Below, piece by piece: positions 28,669 through 37,089 of a stretch of DNA of 64,000 nt. Source of the stretch: Marinobacterium lacunae. GTDB taxonomy: Bacteria; Pseudomonadota; Gammaproteobacteria; Pseudomonadales; Balneatricaceae. Location of the stretch: the NCBI RefSeq assembly GCF_000705555.1, contig NZ_JMQN01000018.1, positions 1 through 64,000 of the forward strand, given 5' to 3'. The notes beneath the pieces are model-generated. The model ran no database searches. It was not told where the DNA came from and was given only the letters and a program-made list of their open reading frames with translations. Position 1 is the first letter of the stretch, and the number at the start of each line of letters is the position of its first letter. The translations under genes and the position numbers were made by a program.

Positions 28669-29388
28669 TCAGATCAGGTTGAGCCAGCGCTCCATCAGCG
28701 TGCGGGCGAATTGAGTCTGTTTGTCCTGATAGCGCTCGAAGTCCCGATTGACCTGCTCCACGAGGCTCGCCACCTGCTGTTGATCCTGACGCGGGTTGCC
28801 GATCAGCTCACGGCGGGTCCAGATATCCACAATCTCGGGCGTTACCTCGAAGTGGCACTGAAAGGCGTAGGTACGCTCGCCGATCCTGAACGCCTGATGG
28901 GCAACCGCCTCGCCCTCCATCAGCAGGGTGGCCTGCTCCGGCAGGTCGAAGGTGTCGGAGTGCATCTCGAACAGCATCTGTTCTGAATCCAACCCACCCA
29001 AGAGCGGATCGCCGTCGGCGACTTCGTTCAGTCTCAGCGGTGTAAAGCCATACTCCAGGAACCCTTGCGGGCGCACCTGTGCATCGAAGGCGTAGGCTAT
29101 CGACTGGCAGCCAAGGCAGGAGCCGAGGATCGGTTTGCCTGCCGCGTGAAAGCTGCGGATCAGTGCACCCAACTGGTCAAAGTAGAATTTGAGCGCCGGA
29201 TCGTGCACGCTGACCTCGCCGCCAAACACGATCAGGGCGTCGTAATCGACGATCGATTCCGGCAGCTCATCGCCGTGACGGCGGTAGAACCAGTGCAGTT
29301 TTCCGCCCCTGGCCCGCACCGCCTCGCCGATGCGGCCGGACTCCAGATCGCCCTCCATGCCGCCGGCCATGATTGCGACGATATCCAT
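28669..29388 (-). CDS. Class I glutamine amidotransferase-like protein (possible gamma-glutamyl hydrolase)
   Basis: A 239-residue GMP-synthase-like GATase1 domain with nothing fused to it. The catalytic triad is complete: C91 in GSCLGCQ, H179 and E181 in QCHFEVTPEI. The usual His after the nucleophile elbow (GxCxGHQ) is Cys here, a deviation from amidotransferases proper. Related stand-alone proteins hydrolyse gamma-glutamyl amides. Its start overlaps the stop of the dioxygenase gene (TGATG), so the two are translationally coupled. In this operon it could release glutamate or ammonia from a gamma-glutamyl intermediate (inference), but amidotransferase activity with an unknown synthase is also possible. 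Confidence 0.85.
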   Translation of the reverse strand: MDIVAIMAGGMEGDLESGRIGEAVRARGGKLHWFYRRHGDELPESIVDYDALIVFGGEVSVHDPALKFYFDQLGALIRSFHAAGKPILGSCLGCQSIAYAFDAQVRPQGFLEYGFTPLRLNEVADGDPLLGGLDSEQMLFEMHSDTFDLPEQATLLMEGEAVAHQAFRIGERTYAFQCHFEVTPEIVDIWTRRELIGNPRQDQQQVASLVEQVNRDFERYQDKQTQFARTLMERWLNLI

Positions 29389-30251
29389 CAGACGATCCCT
29401 TTTTCCAGATACTCGTCCAGTCCCGGTGTCCGGTAGCCATCCTCGCTCCAGGTGATGGGGAAGTAGGCTTCATCCACCTCGTTGGAGCCAAACTTCTTAT
29501 AGCGGCCGTAGATCGGCCCGTTGCCGACGGTCATAAGTGCCGGGTTGAACTGGATATCGGACTGGAAAAAGTGCGCGGCCAGTGCCCGGCGCGGTACATC
29601 GGCACGGTTAACGCGGGAGCCATGCCAGAGCCATCCGTCGTGAAACGCCCCACCGCCCGGCGGCACCTCGATCGGGACCAGCTCCAGCTCGAAGCCGTGG
29701 GTTTCCGCCCATTCACGCACCTCTTTAAGATCGTCCTCCGGACCGTGAAACTGCATGATCGGCTTCGCTTCGCCCCACTTGTGAGAGCCGCGAATGTAGA
29801 CCAGCGTACCCCCTTCGGCGGTGGTGTGATCCAGCGCCAGCCAACAGCTGACCAATGCGGGCTTGTCTATCCAGAGTGAGTACATACTGTCCTGATGAAA
29901 GCCGATAGGACGGCCGTTCACCGGTTTCCACAGCAGGTTATCGATCATCAGCCGGGCACCATTCCAGCCACCGAGCTGTGCACAGGCCTTGCCCAAATCC
30001 TCGGACAATATGTGACGTGCCACCGCCAGATCCGATTTCCAGGCGTTGCAGATCTGGTGGGTGTAGGGCGGGCTGCCGCTGGGCAGGTTGACCTCATCCG
30101 GCTTGATCCCGGTTTCGTATTCGCCACGCTGGAAGATCCCCTCGTAGCGGTCGAGAATCGCCTGTGCCGCTTCCGGCTCGATCAATTTATCGACAATCAG
30201 AAAGCCATCCTTGCGGAACTGTTCGACCTGTTTTTCAGTGATGTTGATCAT
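29388..30251 (-). CDS. PhyH-family Fe(II)/2-oxoglutarate dioxygenase
   Basis: A 287-residue member of the phytanoyl-CoA dioxygenase family. The iron triad is intact: H119 and D121 (GFHQDSMY) and H210 (WLWHGSRVN). R221 or R222 lies where 2-oxoglutarate is bound. Family members hydroxylate small molecules; when the hydroxylated carbon is on N, the product falls apart with loss of an aldehyde, i.e. dealkylation. The gene lies 15 bases after a GmaS-like gene and overlaps an amidotransferase-like gene. The natural substrate is unknown; a gamma-glutamylated amine made by the upstream enzyme is my preferred hypothesis. Confidence 0.88.
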   Translation of the reverse strand: MINITEKQVEQFRKDGFLIVDKLIEPEAAQAILDRYEGIFQRGEYETGIKPDEVNLPSGSPPYTHQICNAWKSDLAVARHILSEDLGKACAQLGGWNGARLMIDNLLWKPVNGRPIGFHQDSMYSLWIDKPALVSCWLALDHTTAEGGTLVYIRGSHKWGEAKPIMQFHGPEDDLKEVREWAETHGFELELVPIEVPPGGGAFHDGWLWHGSRVNRADVPRRALAAHFFQSDIQFNPALMTVGNGPIYGRYKKFGSNEVDEAYFPITWSEDGYRTPGLDEYLEKGIV

Positions 30252-30266
30252 GATGATGCCGCCTAA

Positions 30267-31649
30267 TCAGTAGAAGGTGAGATAACGGTTGATTTCCCAT
30301 TCGGATACGGCGCTGTGGTAGGCCTGCCACTCCTGACGCTTGAGCTTCAGGAAACTGGCAATCAGGCGCTCGCCCAAGACCTCGCGCAGCAGGCTGTCCC
30401 GTTCCAACGCATTAAGCGCATCGCTTAGGTTCTCCGGCAGGCGCGACACACCAAGCTCGGCAATCTCGCTGGCACTGAGGTCATAGAAGTTCACCGAATG
30501 GGCTTGGGGCGCTTCCAGTTCGCGGTCGATCCCGTCAAGACCGGCCGCGATGATCGCGGCCAGCGCCAGGTAGGGGTTCATACTGCTATCGCCGATACGG
30601 ACTTCGATGCGACCGTAAGGTATGCGCACCATCGCCGAGCGGTTGTTGTCACCATAGGCGATGAATACCGGTGCCCAGCTGGGGCTGCCCGGTGCGCCGG
30701 TGATCAGACGCTTATAGGAGTTCACAGAGGGGCACAGCAGCGCACAGAGCGCCGGAGCATGCTCGATGATGCCGGCGATGAACTGGTAGGCGGTCTTAGA
30801 CAGCCCCATACCGCTGGCATCGGTTGCGTCGTGGAACAGGTTGTCGCCCTTTTCATCCACCAATGAGCAGTGCACATGCATGCCATTGCCGGTGGTGGTG
30901 GCGCTGAGCTTGGGCAGGAAACTGCAGATGCCGCCCAGATTGTTCGCCACCTCCTTCGCCGCCATCTTGAAGAACTGCATGTTGTCGGCGGACTTCATCG
31001 CCTCGTCGTACTTGAAGTTCAACTCGAACTGGCCGTTGGCGTCCTCATGATCGATCTGGTACACCTCAAGACCGATGGCGGTAAGGGCGTCGTACAAACC
31101 TTCGAGGAACGGCGCGTTGCGGGTCAGCCCCTGATAGTCGTAGGTGGGCTTATCGAGGGTGTCGGTAGCGTCAAACGGCACCACGGCGCCGTTTTCATCG
31201 CGCTTGAGCAGGTAGAACTCAGGCTCCAGACCGGTCATCAGGCGCAGGCCGCGCTGGCTAAGGCGCTCGGTCTGCGTGGCCAGCACATTGCGCGGGTCCA
31301 ACGGATAATGACTGTCGCCGACGAAGCCGTGGCCGCGAATGCAGGCGTAGCCGGGCAACCAGGGCATCAGCGCCAGGGTGGAGAGATCAGCCACCATCAT
31401 GAACTCCGGGTCTTGCGGGCGCATATCGAAGCCGAGGATGGCGCCACCGGCAAAGCCTGCGCCGGATTCGGTCAGATCCTTAAGGCAGTGCACCGGCACC
31501 GCCTTGCTCTTGATACCGCCATGCAGGTCGACAAACTGGGCGAGTATATAGTTAACGCCGTGCCGCTCCAGAAAGATGTGTGCTTCCTCCAGGACATTCT
31601 CCTGGGGTGCTCTCCAGACGGAGGACAACATGTTGGGTTGATGAGACAT
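30267..31649 (-). CDS. Glutamine-synthetase-like gamma-glutamyl-amine ligase (GmaS paralogue)
   Basis: A 460-residue glutamine-synthetase-family protein, clearly a paralogue of the gmaS product at 38031-39365 (shared blocks include [26 protein letters not shown] and PFDATDTLDKPTYDYQG versus its counterpart). It has the metal-binding glutamates of GLEPEF, the His of NGMHVHCS and the substrate region SSMNPYLALAAIIAAG. The enzyme class ligates glutamate and an amine with ATP. A very strong ribosome site (AGGAGG) precedes the ATG. It heads an operon with a PhyH dioxygenase and a GATase1 protein rather than NMG synthase, so it may act on methylamine in another route or on a different amine. An AraC regulator gene lies 128 bases upstream. 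Confidence 0.87.
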   Translation of the reverse strand: MSHQPNMLSSVWRAPQENVLEEAHIFLERHGVNYILAQFVDLHGGIKSKAVPVHCLKDLTESGAGFAGGAILGFDMRPQDPEFMMVADLSTLALMPWLPGYACIRGHGFVGDSHYPLDPRNVLATQTERLSQRGLRLMTGLEPEFYLLKRDENGAVVPFDATDTLDKPTYDYQGLTRNAPFLEGLYDALTAIGLEVYQIDHEDANGQFELNFKYDEAMKSADNMQFFKMAAKEVANNLGGICSFLPKLSATTTGNGMHVHCSLVDEKGDNLFHDATDASGMGLSKTAYQFIAGIIEHAPALCALLCPSVNSYKRLITGAPGSPSWAPVFIAYGDNNRSAMVRIPYGRIEVRIGDSSMNPYLALAAIIAAGLDGIDRELEAPQAHSVNFYDLSASEIAELGVSRLPENLSDALNALERDSLLREVLGERLIASFLKLKRQEWQAYHSAVSEWEINRYLTFY

Positions 31650-31777
31650 CCACTTCCCTCCTTTTGAGTTTCGGATGGAGGTAGTGTCTCAGTGGCAGGG
31701 GTTAAGGGCCTTGACCGCAGAGCGCGCTCTTTTGACATTCGGTGCCAATCGTTAGCGGCACCCGATAGAGGGAAGAA

Positions 31778-32812
31778 TTAGCGGGTACGCCAGTCGCTCG
31801 GGCTCATGCTTTTCCAGCGAATGAAGGCGCGGGTAAACGCCGAAATTTCCGAGTAGCCAAGACGAAAGGCAACCTCAGAAATACTCAGACGCTGATACTC
31901 CAGATAGTAGATCGCCAGCTCCTCGCGCAGTTCATCCACCAGCTCTTTGAACGAATAGGACTCCGCCGACAGCTGCCGCTGCAGCGTGCGCTTTGAGAGA
32001 TTAAGCCGCCGGGCCACCTGATCGATACCGGCATCCCCCTCGGGCAAGAGCTCCAGCAGTTCGCTCTTGACCTGCTGCGCCGTGCTCAGCAGGCGCGGCT
32101 GCTCACCCACCAGCTCGCTGATGGTGCCACGCACCACGTTGTTGAGCATCTCGTTGGCATCCGGCATCGGCTTATCGAGGCAGGCTTCAGGAAAGAGAAT
32201 CAGGTTACGCGCCTGCTGGAAACGCACATCGCACTGAAACGCATCACGGTGCGGTTCGGAATTAACCAGCGCCGGATGCTGAAAGTGCACCTCCAGCGGT
32301 GACCAGCGCTCGCCGAGCGCACGTCTGAGTACGTTGTTGAGCATGCCCACTGTCAGCTCCGCATCCTGACGCCGATCGACGATGTCGCCATCAAGCAGCC
32401 GGTACTCCAGTTGGCAGATCCCCTTTTCGATACTGAAACCGAGCAAGCTGTTGCGCTGGAACACATCGAAATAGCCCTGCATTCCGGCGATGGCACTGCG
32501 CAGATCGGGCGAGGTGGTAGCAAAGTATCCGAACAACCCCAGCCCTTGTGGGTCGAACTGTTCACCAAACCAGAGACCGAAATGCTCGTTGCCGGTCGAG
32601 CGAGCTGCCTCGTGCATGGAGTGGCAGTAGTTCTTTAGCGAGATATGACGATTGGGTTCGCGATACAACCCCGAGCGAAGACCGGCCCGCGACAGCACCT
32701 GACGGCTGTCGCCCCCCTGCCGATCGATAAACTCCTCAAGCCCCAGCGTGACCGACGCCAGTACACTGGATTCTGACCGAGGGGAGCGAAAACGCGGATG
32801 AGAGAGGGTCAT
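31778..32812 (-). CDS. AraC-family transcriptional regulator (arabinose-binding-like N-domain)
   Basis: A 344-residue regulator from the ATG at 32812 (a GTG four codons earlier is possible). Residues about 25-205 match the AraC N-terminal domain of the OruR/ArgR-like group (LSRAGLRSGLYREPNRHISLKN begins it). The C-terminal 100 residues hold two helix-turn-helices (VARRLNLSKRTLQRQLSAE; ISEVAFRLGYSEISAFTRAF). It lies upstream of the GS-like/PhyH/amidotransferase operon in the same direction and is its likely regulator. The ligand is unknown. Confidence 0.88.
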   Translation of the reverse strand: MTLSHPRFRSPRSESSVLASVTLGLEEFIDRQGGDSRQVLSRAGLRSGLYREPNRHISLKNYCHSMHEAARSTGNEHFGLWFGEQFDPQGLGLFGYFATTSPDLRSAIAGMQGYFDVFQRNSLLGFSIEKGICQLEYRLLDGDIVDRRQDAELTVGMLNNVLRRALGERWSPLEVHFQHPALVNSEPHRDAFQCDVRFQQARNLILFPEACLDKPMPDANEMLNNVVRGTISELVGEQPRLLSTAQQVKSELLELLPEGDAGIDQVARRLNLSKRTLQRQLSAESYSFKELVDELREELAIYYLEYQRLSISEVAFRLGYSEISAFTRAFIRWKSMSPSDWRTR

Positions 32813-32977
32813 AATATTCGTCACTCTTAGGTATACGAAATATTATTTTGCAAGTATCACGCCGACTCCATCAGGCGTAAATCCACCTGATATAGGCGTG
32901 CATGACTCTCTCTTGCCCCAAAAATATGCAACCGCTATTCAGCTTGCACTACAACGTTCCAGCGACCAAAGAGATCT

Positions 32978-33595
32978 TTATACCCGCTCACTCAATGCCA
33001 GCTTAAGCCCAAGCGCCGCAAAGCTTGTTGCAAAAAACTTCTGAATCGCAACGCTCGCCTTCTCCGACCTCATAATAAATGCACTAAAGGTGCCGGATAA
33101 GAACCCGTATACGATGAAGACTGCGAACGTCATCAGCATAAAAACAAGACCGAGCACAAGCATATTACCCAATACACTGTCTGTCGTTTCCGGAATAAAC
33201 TGAGGCAGAAAAGCCAAAAAGAAAATCGACAGTTTTGGATTTAAGATATTCAGTAGAAACCCTTTAACGACAAGGCCCCAATAGCGGGTATCCGACTGCT
33301 GATCCGCAATAGAGAGCGGCGAGGATGAGCGCCACATTTGCCACGCCAAATACAGCAAATACGCCGCACCCACATACTTAACAACCTGAAACGCGACGGC
33401 ACTGGTATGAAAAATGGCGGCAAGTCCAAGTGCACTGGCCAATAAGGCTGGAATAATGCCCAACGTACAACCGAACGCTGCGAACAGGCTAGCACGCTTG
33501 CCAGCAAACAAACCCGTCGCCACCGTGTACAAAACACCGGTTCCCGGAATCAAAACGACCACTAACGACGTCACTAAAAACTCTAACGAAATCAT
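32978..33595 (-). CDS. LysE/RhtB-family amino-acid exporter
   Basis: A 205-residue inner-membrane protein with about six helices. The N-terminus SLVVVLIPGTGVLYTVATG and the LysE-typical LNILNPKLSIFFLAFLPQFI are diagnostic. Such exporters remove amino acids and derivatives such as homoserine. AAAGGAA precedes the ATG. GC content is somewhat lower than in the surrounding genes. It has no operon partner. Confidence 0.88.
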   Translation of the reverse strand: MISLEFLVTSLVVVLIPGTGVLYTVATGLFAGKRASLFAAFGCTLGIIPALLASALGLAAIFHTSAVAFQVVKYVGAAYLLYLAWQMWRSSSPLSIADQQSDTRYWGLVVKGFLLNILNPKLSIFFLAFLPQFIPETTDSVLGNMLVLGLVFMLMTFAVFIVYGFLSGTFSAFIMRSEKASVAIQKFFATSFAALGLKLALSERV

Positions 33596-33682
33596 CTGAT
33601 ATTTCCTTTACCTTGAAGGCGTTAACGCTCTAATGCATGACGCCGTTAAAGGGCCACGGCTGTGCAGCTGCGCCCTACTCCA

Positions 33683-33919
33683 TTACAGCCCCTCTTTTGC
33701 CCGAGCAAGCGCAGCCTCAATAGCGGCTCTGGCTTGTGGGCTATTCTTCCAGCACGTTGTGCGCAGCATAGAGGCCACCATGTCCGCGATGTAATCCGCC
33801 CGATAAGTCGCCAATTCTGCAAGCGTATCGATTCCGATCTCTTCAAATCGTTTCACAACGGTGGGCCCGACGCCCTTAACCGATAGAAGCGCTTCCCTTT
33901 CCTGATTCGAAAATGCCAC
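33683..33919 (-). CDS. Small helix-hairpin-helix protein
   Basis: A 78-residue protein starting at GTG, with AAAGGAGG seven bases upstream. The N-half is a helix-hairpin-helix (LLSVKGVGPTVVKRFEEIGIDTLAELA). The C-half is helical with a CWKNSP motif seen in small proteins annotated as helix-hairpin-helix/pathogenicity locus Cdd1. It may bind DNA non-specifically; function unknown. Confidence 0.75.
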   Translation of the reverse strand: MAFSNQEREALLSVKGVGPTVVKRFEEIGIDTLAELATYRADYIADMVASMLRTTCWKNSPQARAAIEAALARAKEGL

Positions 33920-33990
33920 AAAGCCTCCTTTAAACAGATAGCGCTTTCGTCAGTGTGCTGTTTTGTAGCCACCGGCACAAGATTGGCATT

Positions 33991-34028
33991 TCACGAAAAA
34001 AAGGCCCCGAGGGGCCTTTGATGGAGGG
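33991..34028 (-). terminator. Rho-independent terminator of the methylamine operon
   Basis: On the minus strand GGCCCC-TC-GGGGCC is followed by seven T. It lies 56 bases past the folD stop. It is nearly identical over 38 bases to the terminator at 27035-27072. Confidence 0.88.
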
Positions 34029-34084
34029 CAGGAGCTTCCCGACACAGTCGGCTCCCTTGATGAAAAGCGTGTTGTGCGACGCGC

Positions 34085-34951
34085 TCAGCCCTGTGCGGCT
34101 TCTACCGCTTCGCAGGCTTCCAGTGTGTTTTGCAGCAGGCAGGCGATGGTCATGGGGCCCACACCACCGGGCACCGGTGTAATGGCCGATGCCTTCGCTT
34201 TTGCCGCCTCGAAATCCACATCGCCCACCAGCTTGCCGGTGTCGAGGCGGTTGATACCGACATCGATCACCACGGCACCGGGTTTAAGCCACTCACCCTT
34301 GACGAAGTTGGGTATACCCACCGCGGCAATCACGATATCGGCGCGAGCCAGTTCACCCGGCAGGTCCCGGGTTTTGGAGTGGCAGACGGTGACGGTGGCC
34401 CGCGCCATCAGCAACTCCAGCGCCACCGGGCGGCCCACGATGTTGGAAGCGCCTATCACCACCGCGTTTTTGCCCATGGGGTCGATGCCGTAGGCGTCGA
34501 GCAGGCGCATGCAGCCGTAGGGCGTGCAGGGGCGCAGCGTCGGTGCCTTTCCGGCCAGACGGCCCAGGTTATAGGGGTGGAAGCCGTCCACGTCTTTCTG
34601 CGGGTCGATGCGTTCGATTACCGACTGCACATCGATCTGTTTCGGCAACGGTAGTTGTACCAGTATGCCGTGAATCTCGGGGTCGGCGTTCAGGGTATCG
34701 ATCAGCGTCAGCAGGTCGGATTGGGTGGTTTCCTTCTCCATACGGTAGCTGCGCGAGAGAAAGCCCACCTCTTCGCAGGCCTTGACCTTACTGCCCACGT
34801 ATACCTGAGAGGCGGGGTCTTCACCCACCAGCACAACGGCCAGACCCGGAGCGGGCAGGCCCCGTTCAACTCGCAGTTTTACCTTTTCGGCTATCTCTTT
34901 GCGCAGCTCGGCCGCCACCGCCTTGCCGTCGATCAGCTGAGGGGTTTCCAC
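34085..34951 (-). CDS. folD: Methylenetetrahydrofolate dehydrogenase / methenyltetrahydrofolate cyclohydrolase
   Basis: A 288-residue bifunctional FolD, starting at GTG with CAGGAGAG upstream. Signatures are [20 protein letters not shown] (catalytic Y and K), PLPKQID and the NADP-binding [17 protein letters not shown]. It turns methylene-THF into formyl-THF. As last gene of the methylamine operon it oxidises the C1 unit released by N-methylglutamate dehydrogenase; the formyl group is then freed by PurU at the other end of the operon. About 96 bases separate it from mgsC. Confidence 0.95.
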   Translation of the reverse strand: METPQLIDGKAVAAELRKEIAEKVKLRVERGLPAPGLAVVLVGEDPASQVYVGSKVKACEEVGFLSRSYRMEKETTQSDLLTLIDTLNADPEIHGILVQLPLPKQIDVQSVIERIDPQKDVDGFHPYNLGRLAGKAPTLRPCTPYGCMRLLDAYGIDPMGKNAVVIGASNIVGRPVALELLMARATVTVCHSKTRDLPGELARADIVIAAVGIPNFVKGEWLKPGAVVIDVGINRLDTGKLVGDVDFEAAKAKASAITPVPGGVGPMTIACLLQNTLEACEAVEAAQG

Positions 34952-35047
34952 GGTTCTCTCCTGATTATCGAATCTGTTGGGGTACTCTTAAGAGGGTGTT
35001 CAGGGGCTGCCCGCACAGCGGCGCAGCCCTAGGATTGAGGGTGAGGC

Positions 35048-36379
35048 TCAGTATCCGCCCTGCCCCGGAATCCAGGTGGTACCGGCCAGCGGGACGCGCG
35101 CCATCGCCGCGGATTCCACGGTCAGTGCCACCAGGTCTTCCGGCTCCAGATTGCGCAGGTCGTTCTTGCCACAGGCGCGGGCCAGAGTCTGCGCTTCCAG
35201 CGTCAGTACGCGCAGGTAGTTGGCCAGCTTGCGACCGCCCTCAACTGGGTCCAGACGCTTCATCAGTTCCGGATCTTGAGTGGAGATACCGGCCGGGTCT
35301 TTGCCCTCCTGATAGTCGTCGTAGAAGCCAGCAGCGGAGCCGATCTTCTTGAACTCTTCGTCGTACATCGGGTGATTACAGCCCAGTGCAATCAGTGCCG
35401 CGGTGCCGATGGCCACAGCATCAGCCCCCAGTGCCATGCACTTGGCCACATCGGCACCGTTGCGGATACCGCCAGAGACGATCAGCTGTACCTTGCGGTG
35501 CATGCCCATCTCTTGCAGCGCCTGAACCGCCTGCGGAATCGCGGCCAGCGTCGGGATACCCACATGCTCGATAAACACATCCTGCGTCGCGGCGGTACCG
35601 CCCTGCATACCGTCGACCACAATCACGTCGGCACCAGCCTTAACCGCCAGTTTCACGTCGTAGTATGTACGGGTCGCACCCACCTTGATGTAGATCGGCA
35701 CCTGCCAGTCGGTGATCTCGCGCAGCTCCTGAATCTTGATCGCCAGATCGTCAGGGCCGGTCCAGTCCGGGTGACGGCAGGCAGAGCGCTGGTCGATGCC
35801 CTTGGGCAGGTTACGCATCTGCGCCACACGGTCGGTGATCTTCTGGCCCAGCAGCATACCGCCGCCGCCCGGCTTGGCGCCCTGACCGAGCACCACTTCA
35901 ATGGCATCGGCCTTGCGCAGGTCGTCCGGGTTCATGCCGTAACGGGACGGCAGGTACTGATACACCAGTTTCTTGGACTGGCCACGCTCTTCCGGGGTCA
36001 TACCGCCATCACCGGTGGTGGTGGAGGTACCGGCGATAGAAGCACCGCGACCAAGCGCTTCCTTGGCATTCGCCGAGAGCGCGCCGAAGCTCATGCCCGC
36101 GATGGTCACCGGAATATCCAGCACAATCGGCTTCTTGGCGAAGCGGGTGCCGAGGGTGACCGAGGTGTTGCACTTCTCGCGGTAGCCCTCCAACGGGTAG
36201 CGCGACATGGACGCACCGAGGAACAGCAGGTCGTCAAAGTGCGGCAGCTTGCGCTTGGCGCCGAAGCCACGGATATCGTAGATACCGGTTTCGGCGGCAC
36301 GGCGGATCTCGTGCATGGTGTTACGGTCGAAGGTGGCCGATTCGCGCAGACCGTCTTTTACATTGATATCGTTGCTCAT
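35048..36379 (-). CDS. mgsC: N-methylglutamate synthase subunit C (FMN-binding glutamate-synthase domain)
   Basis: A 443-residue flavoprotein of the glutamate synthase FMN-domain family. It has IAGMSFGALSANAKEALGRG near the start of the barrel, the glycine-rich GAKPGGGGMLLGQK and the phosphate-binding SGGIRNGADVAKCMALGADA. With MgsA and MgsB it makes N-methylglutamate from gamma-glutamylmethylamide, acting like a split glutamate synthase. It follows mgsB by 14 bases in the order A-B-C. An N-terminal GATase and the GXGXG domain are missing because separate genes supply them. Confidence 0.93.
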   Translation of the reverse strand: MSNDINVKDGLRESATFDRNTMHEIRRAAETGIYDIRGFGAKRKLPHFDDLLFLGASMSRYPLEGYREKCNTSVTLGTRFAKKPIVLDIPVTIAGMSFGALSANAKEALGRGASIAGTSTTTGDGGMTPEERGQSKKLVYQYLPSRYGMNPDDLRKADAIEVVLGQGAKPGGGGMLLGQKITDRVAQMRNLPKGIDQRSACRHPDWTGPDDLAIKIQELREITDWQVPIYIKVGATRTYYDVKLAVKAGADVIVVDGMQGGTAATQDVFIEHVGIPTLAAIPQAVQALQEMGMHRKVQLIVSGGIRNGADVAKCMALGADAVAIGTAALIALGCNHPMYDEEFKKIGSAAGFYDDYQEGKDPAGISTQDPELMKRLDPVEGGRKLANYLRVLTLEAQTLARACGKNDLRNLEPEDLVALTVESAAMARVPLAGTTWIPGQGGY

Positions 36380-36393
36380 AATGAATTCCTCAA

Positions 36394-37077
36394 TCAGTAC
36401 GCACCGGCGTTATCGACTTTGAAGGTGTACAGCTGACGGGCCGAGCCGTAGCGCTTGAAGCTGGTCGGGTCTTCATCGACACCGGCACGGTTCAAAAGCC
36501 CGGTCAGTTCCTCGATATGCTCGGGGCGCATCTCCTTCTCGATGCAGTCGGCACCGAGGGATTTCACGGTTCCCTTCACGTAGATGTGCACTTCGTACAG
36601 GGAGTCACCGAGTGCATCGCCTGCATCGCCGCACACGACCAGCGAGCCGGACTGGCCCATGAAGCAGCTCATGTGGCCGACGCTGCCCTTGACCACGATA
36701 TCCACACCCTTCATGGAGATGCCGCAGCGCGCTCCGGCGTTGCCTTCGATCACCAGCAGGCCGCCCTGTGCCGTGGCCCCAGCTGCCTGCGAGGCATCAC
36801 CCTTGACGCGCACAGTGCCGGACATCATGTTCTCGGCCACGCCTTGACCGGCGTTACCGTGGATGGTGACGGTGGCTTTCTTGTTCATGCCAGCGCAGAA
36901 GTAACCGGCGTGGCCCTGGATATCGACGGACAGGCTCTGATCAAGCCCCACCGCCAGATTGTGCTGGCCCTTGGGGTTGAGCACCTGCCATTCGCGCTCC
37001 AGACACTCGCCCGCCTGATCGTGCAGGGCCTGATTCAGTTCGCGTACGCTGGATTCAGCCATGTTGATGGTTTTCAT
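36394..37077 (-). CDS. mgsB: N-methylglutamate synthase subunit B (GXGXG domain)
   Basis: A 227-residue protein consisting of the right-handed beta-helix (GXGXG) domain that ends large glutamate synthases. Repeated glycine turns are visible at about 55-165 (GNAGQGVAENMMSGTVRVKG; GNAGARCGISMKG; GSVGHMSCFMGQSG; GDAGDALGDSLYE). It scaffolds the complex between the amidotransferase and FMN subunits. It lies between mgsA and mgsC with gaps of 12 and 14 bases. Confidence 0.93.
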   Translation of the reverse strand: MKTINMAESSVRELNQALHDQAGECLEREWQVLNPKGQHNLAVGLDQSLSVDIQGHAGYFCAGMNKKATVTIHGNAGQGVAENMMSGTVRVKGDASQAAGATAQGGLLVIEGNAGARCGISMKGVDIVVKGSVGHMSCFMGQSGSLVVCGDAGDALGDSLYEVHIYVKGTVKSLGADCIEKEMRPEHIEELTGLLNRAGVDEDPTSFKRYGSARQLYTFKVDNAGAY

Positions 37078-37089
37078 GTTCAGTGCTCC

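Noticed and set aside
31731-31748. Sigma-54 promoter before the GmaS paralogue
   Set aside because: The -24 half TTGGCACCG is perfect, but the base pair ten bases on is CA rather than GC, so the -12 element is missing.
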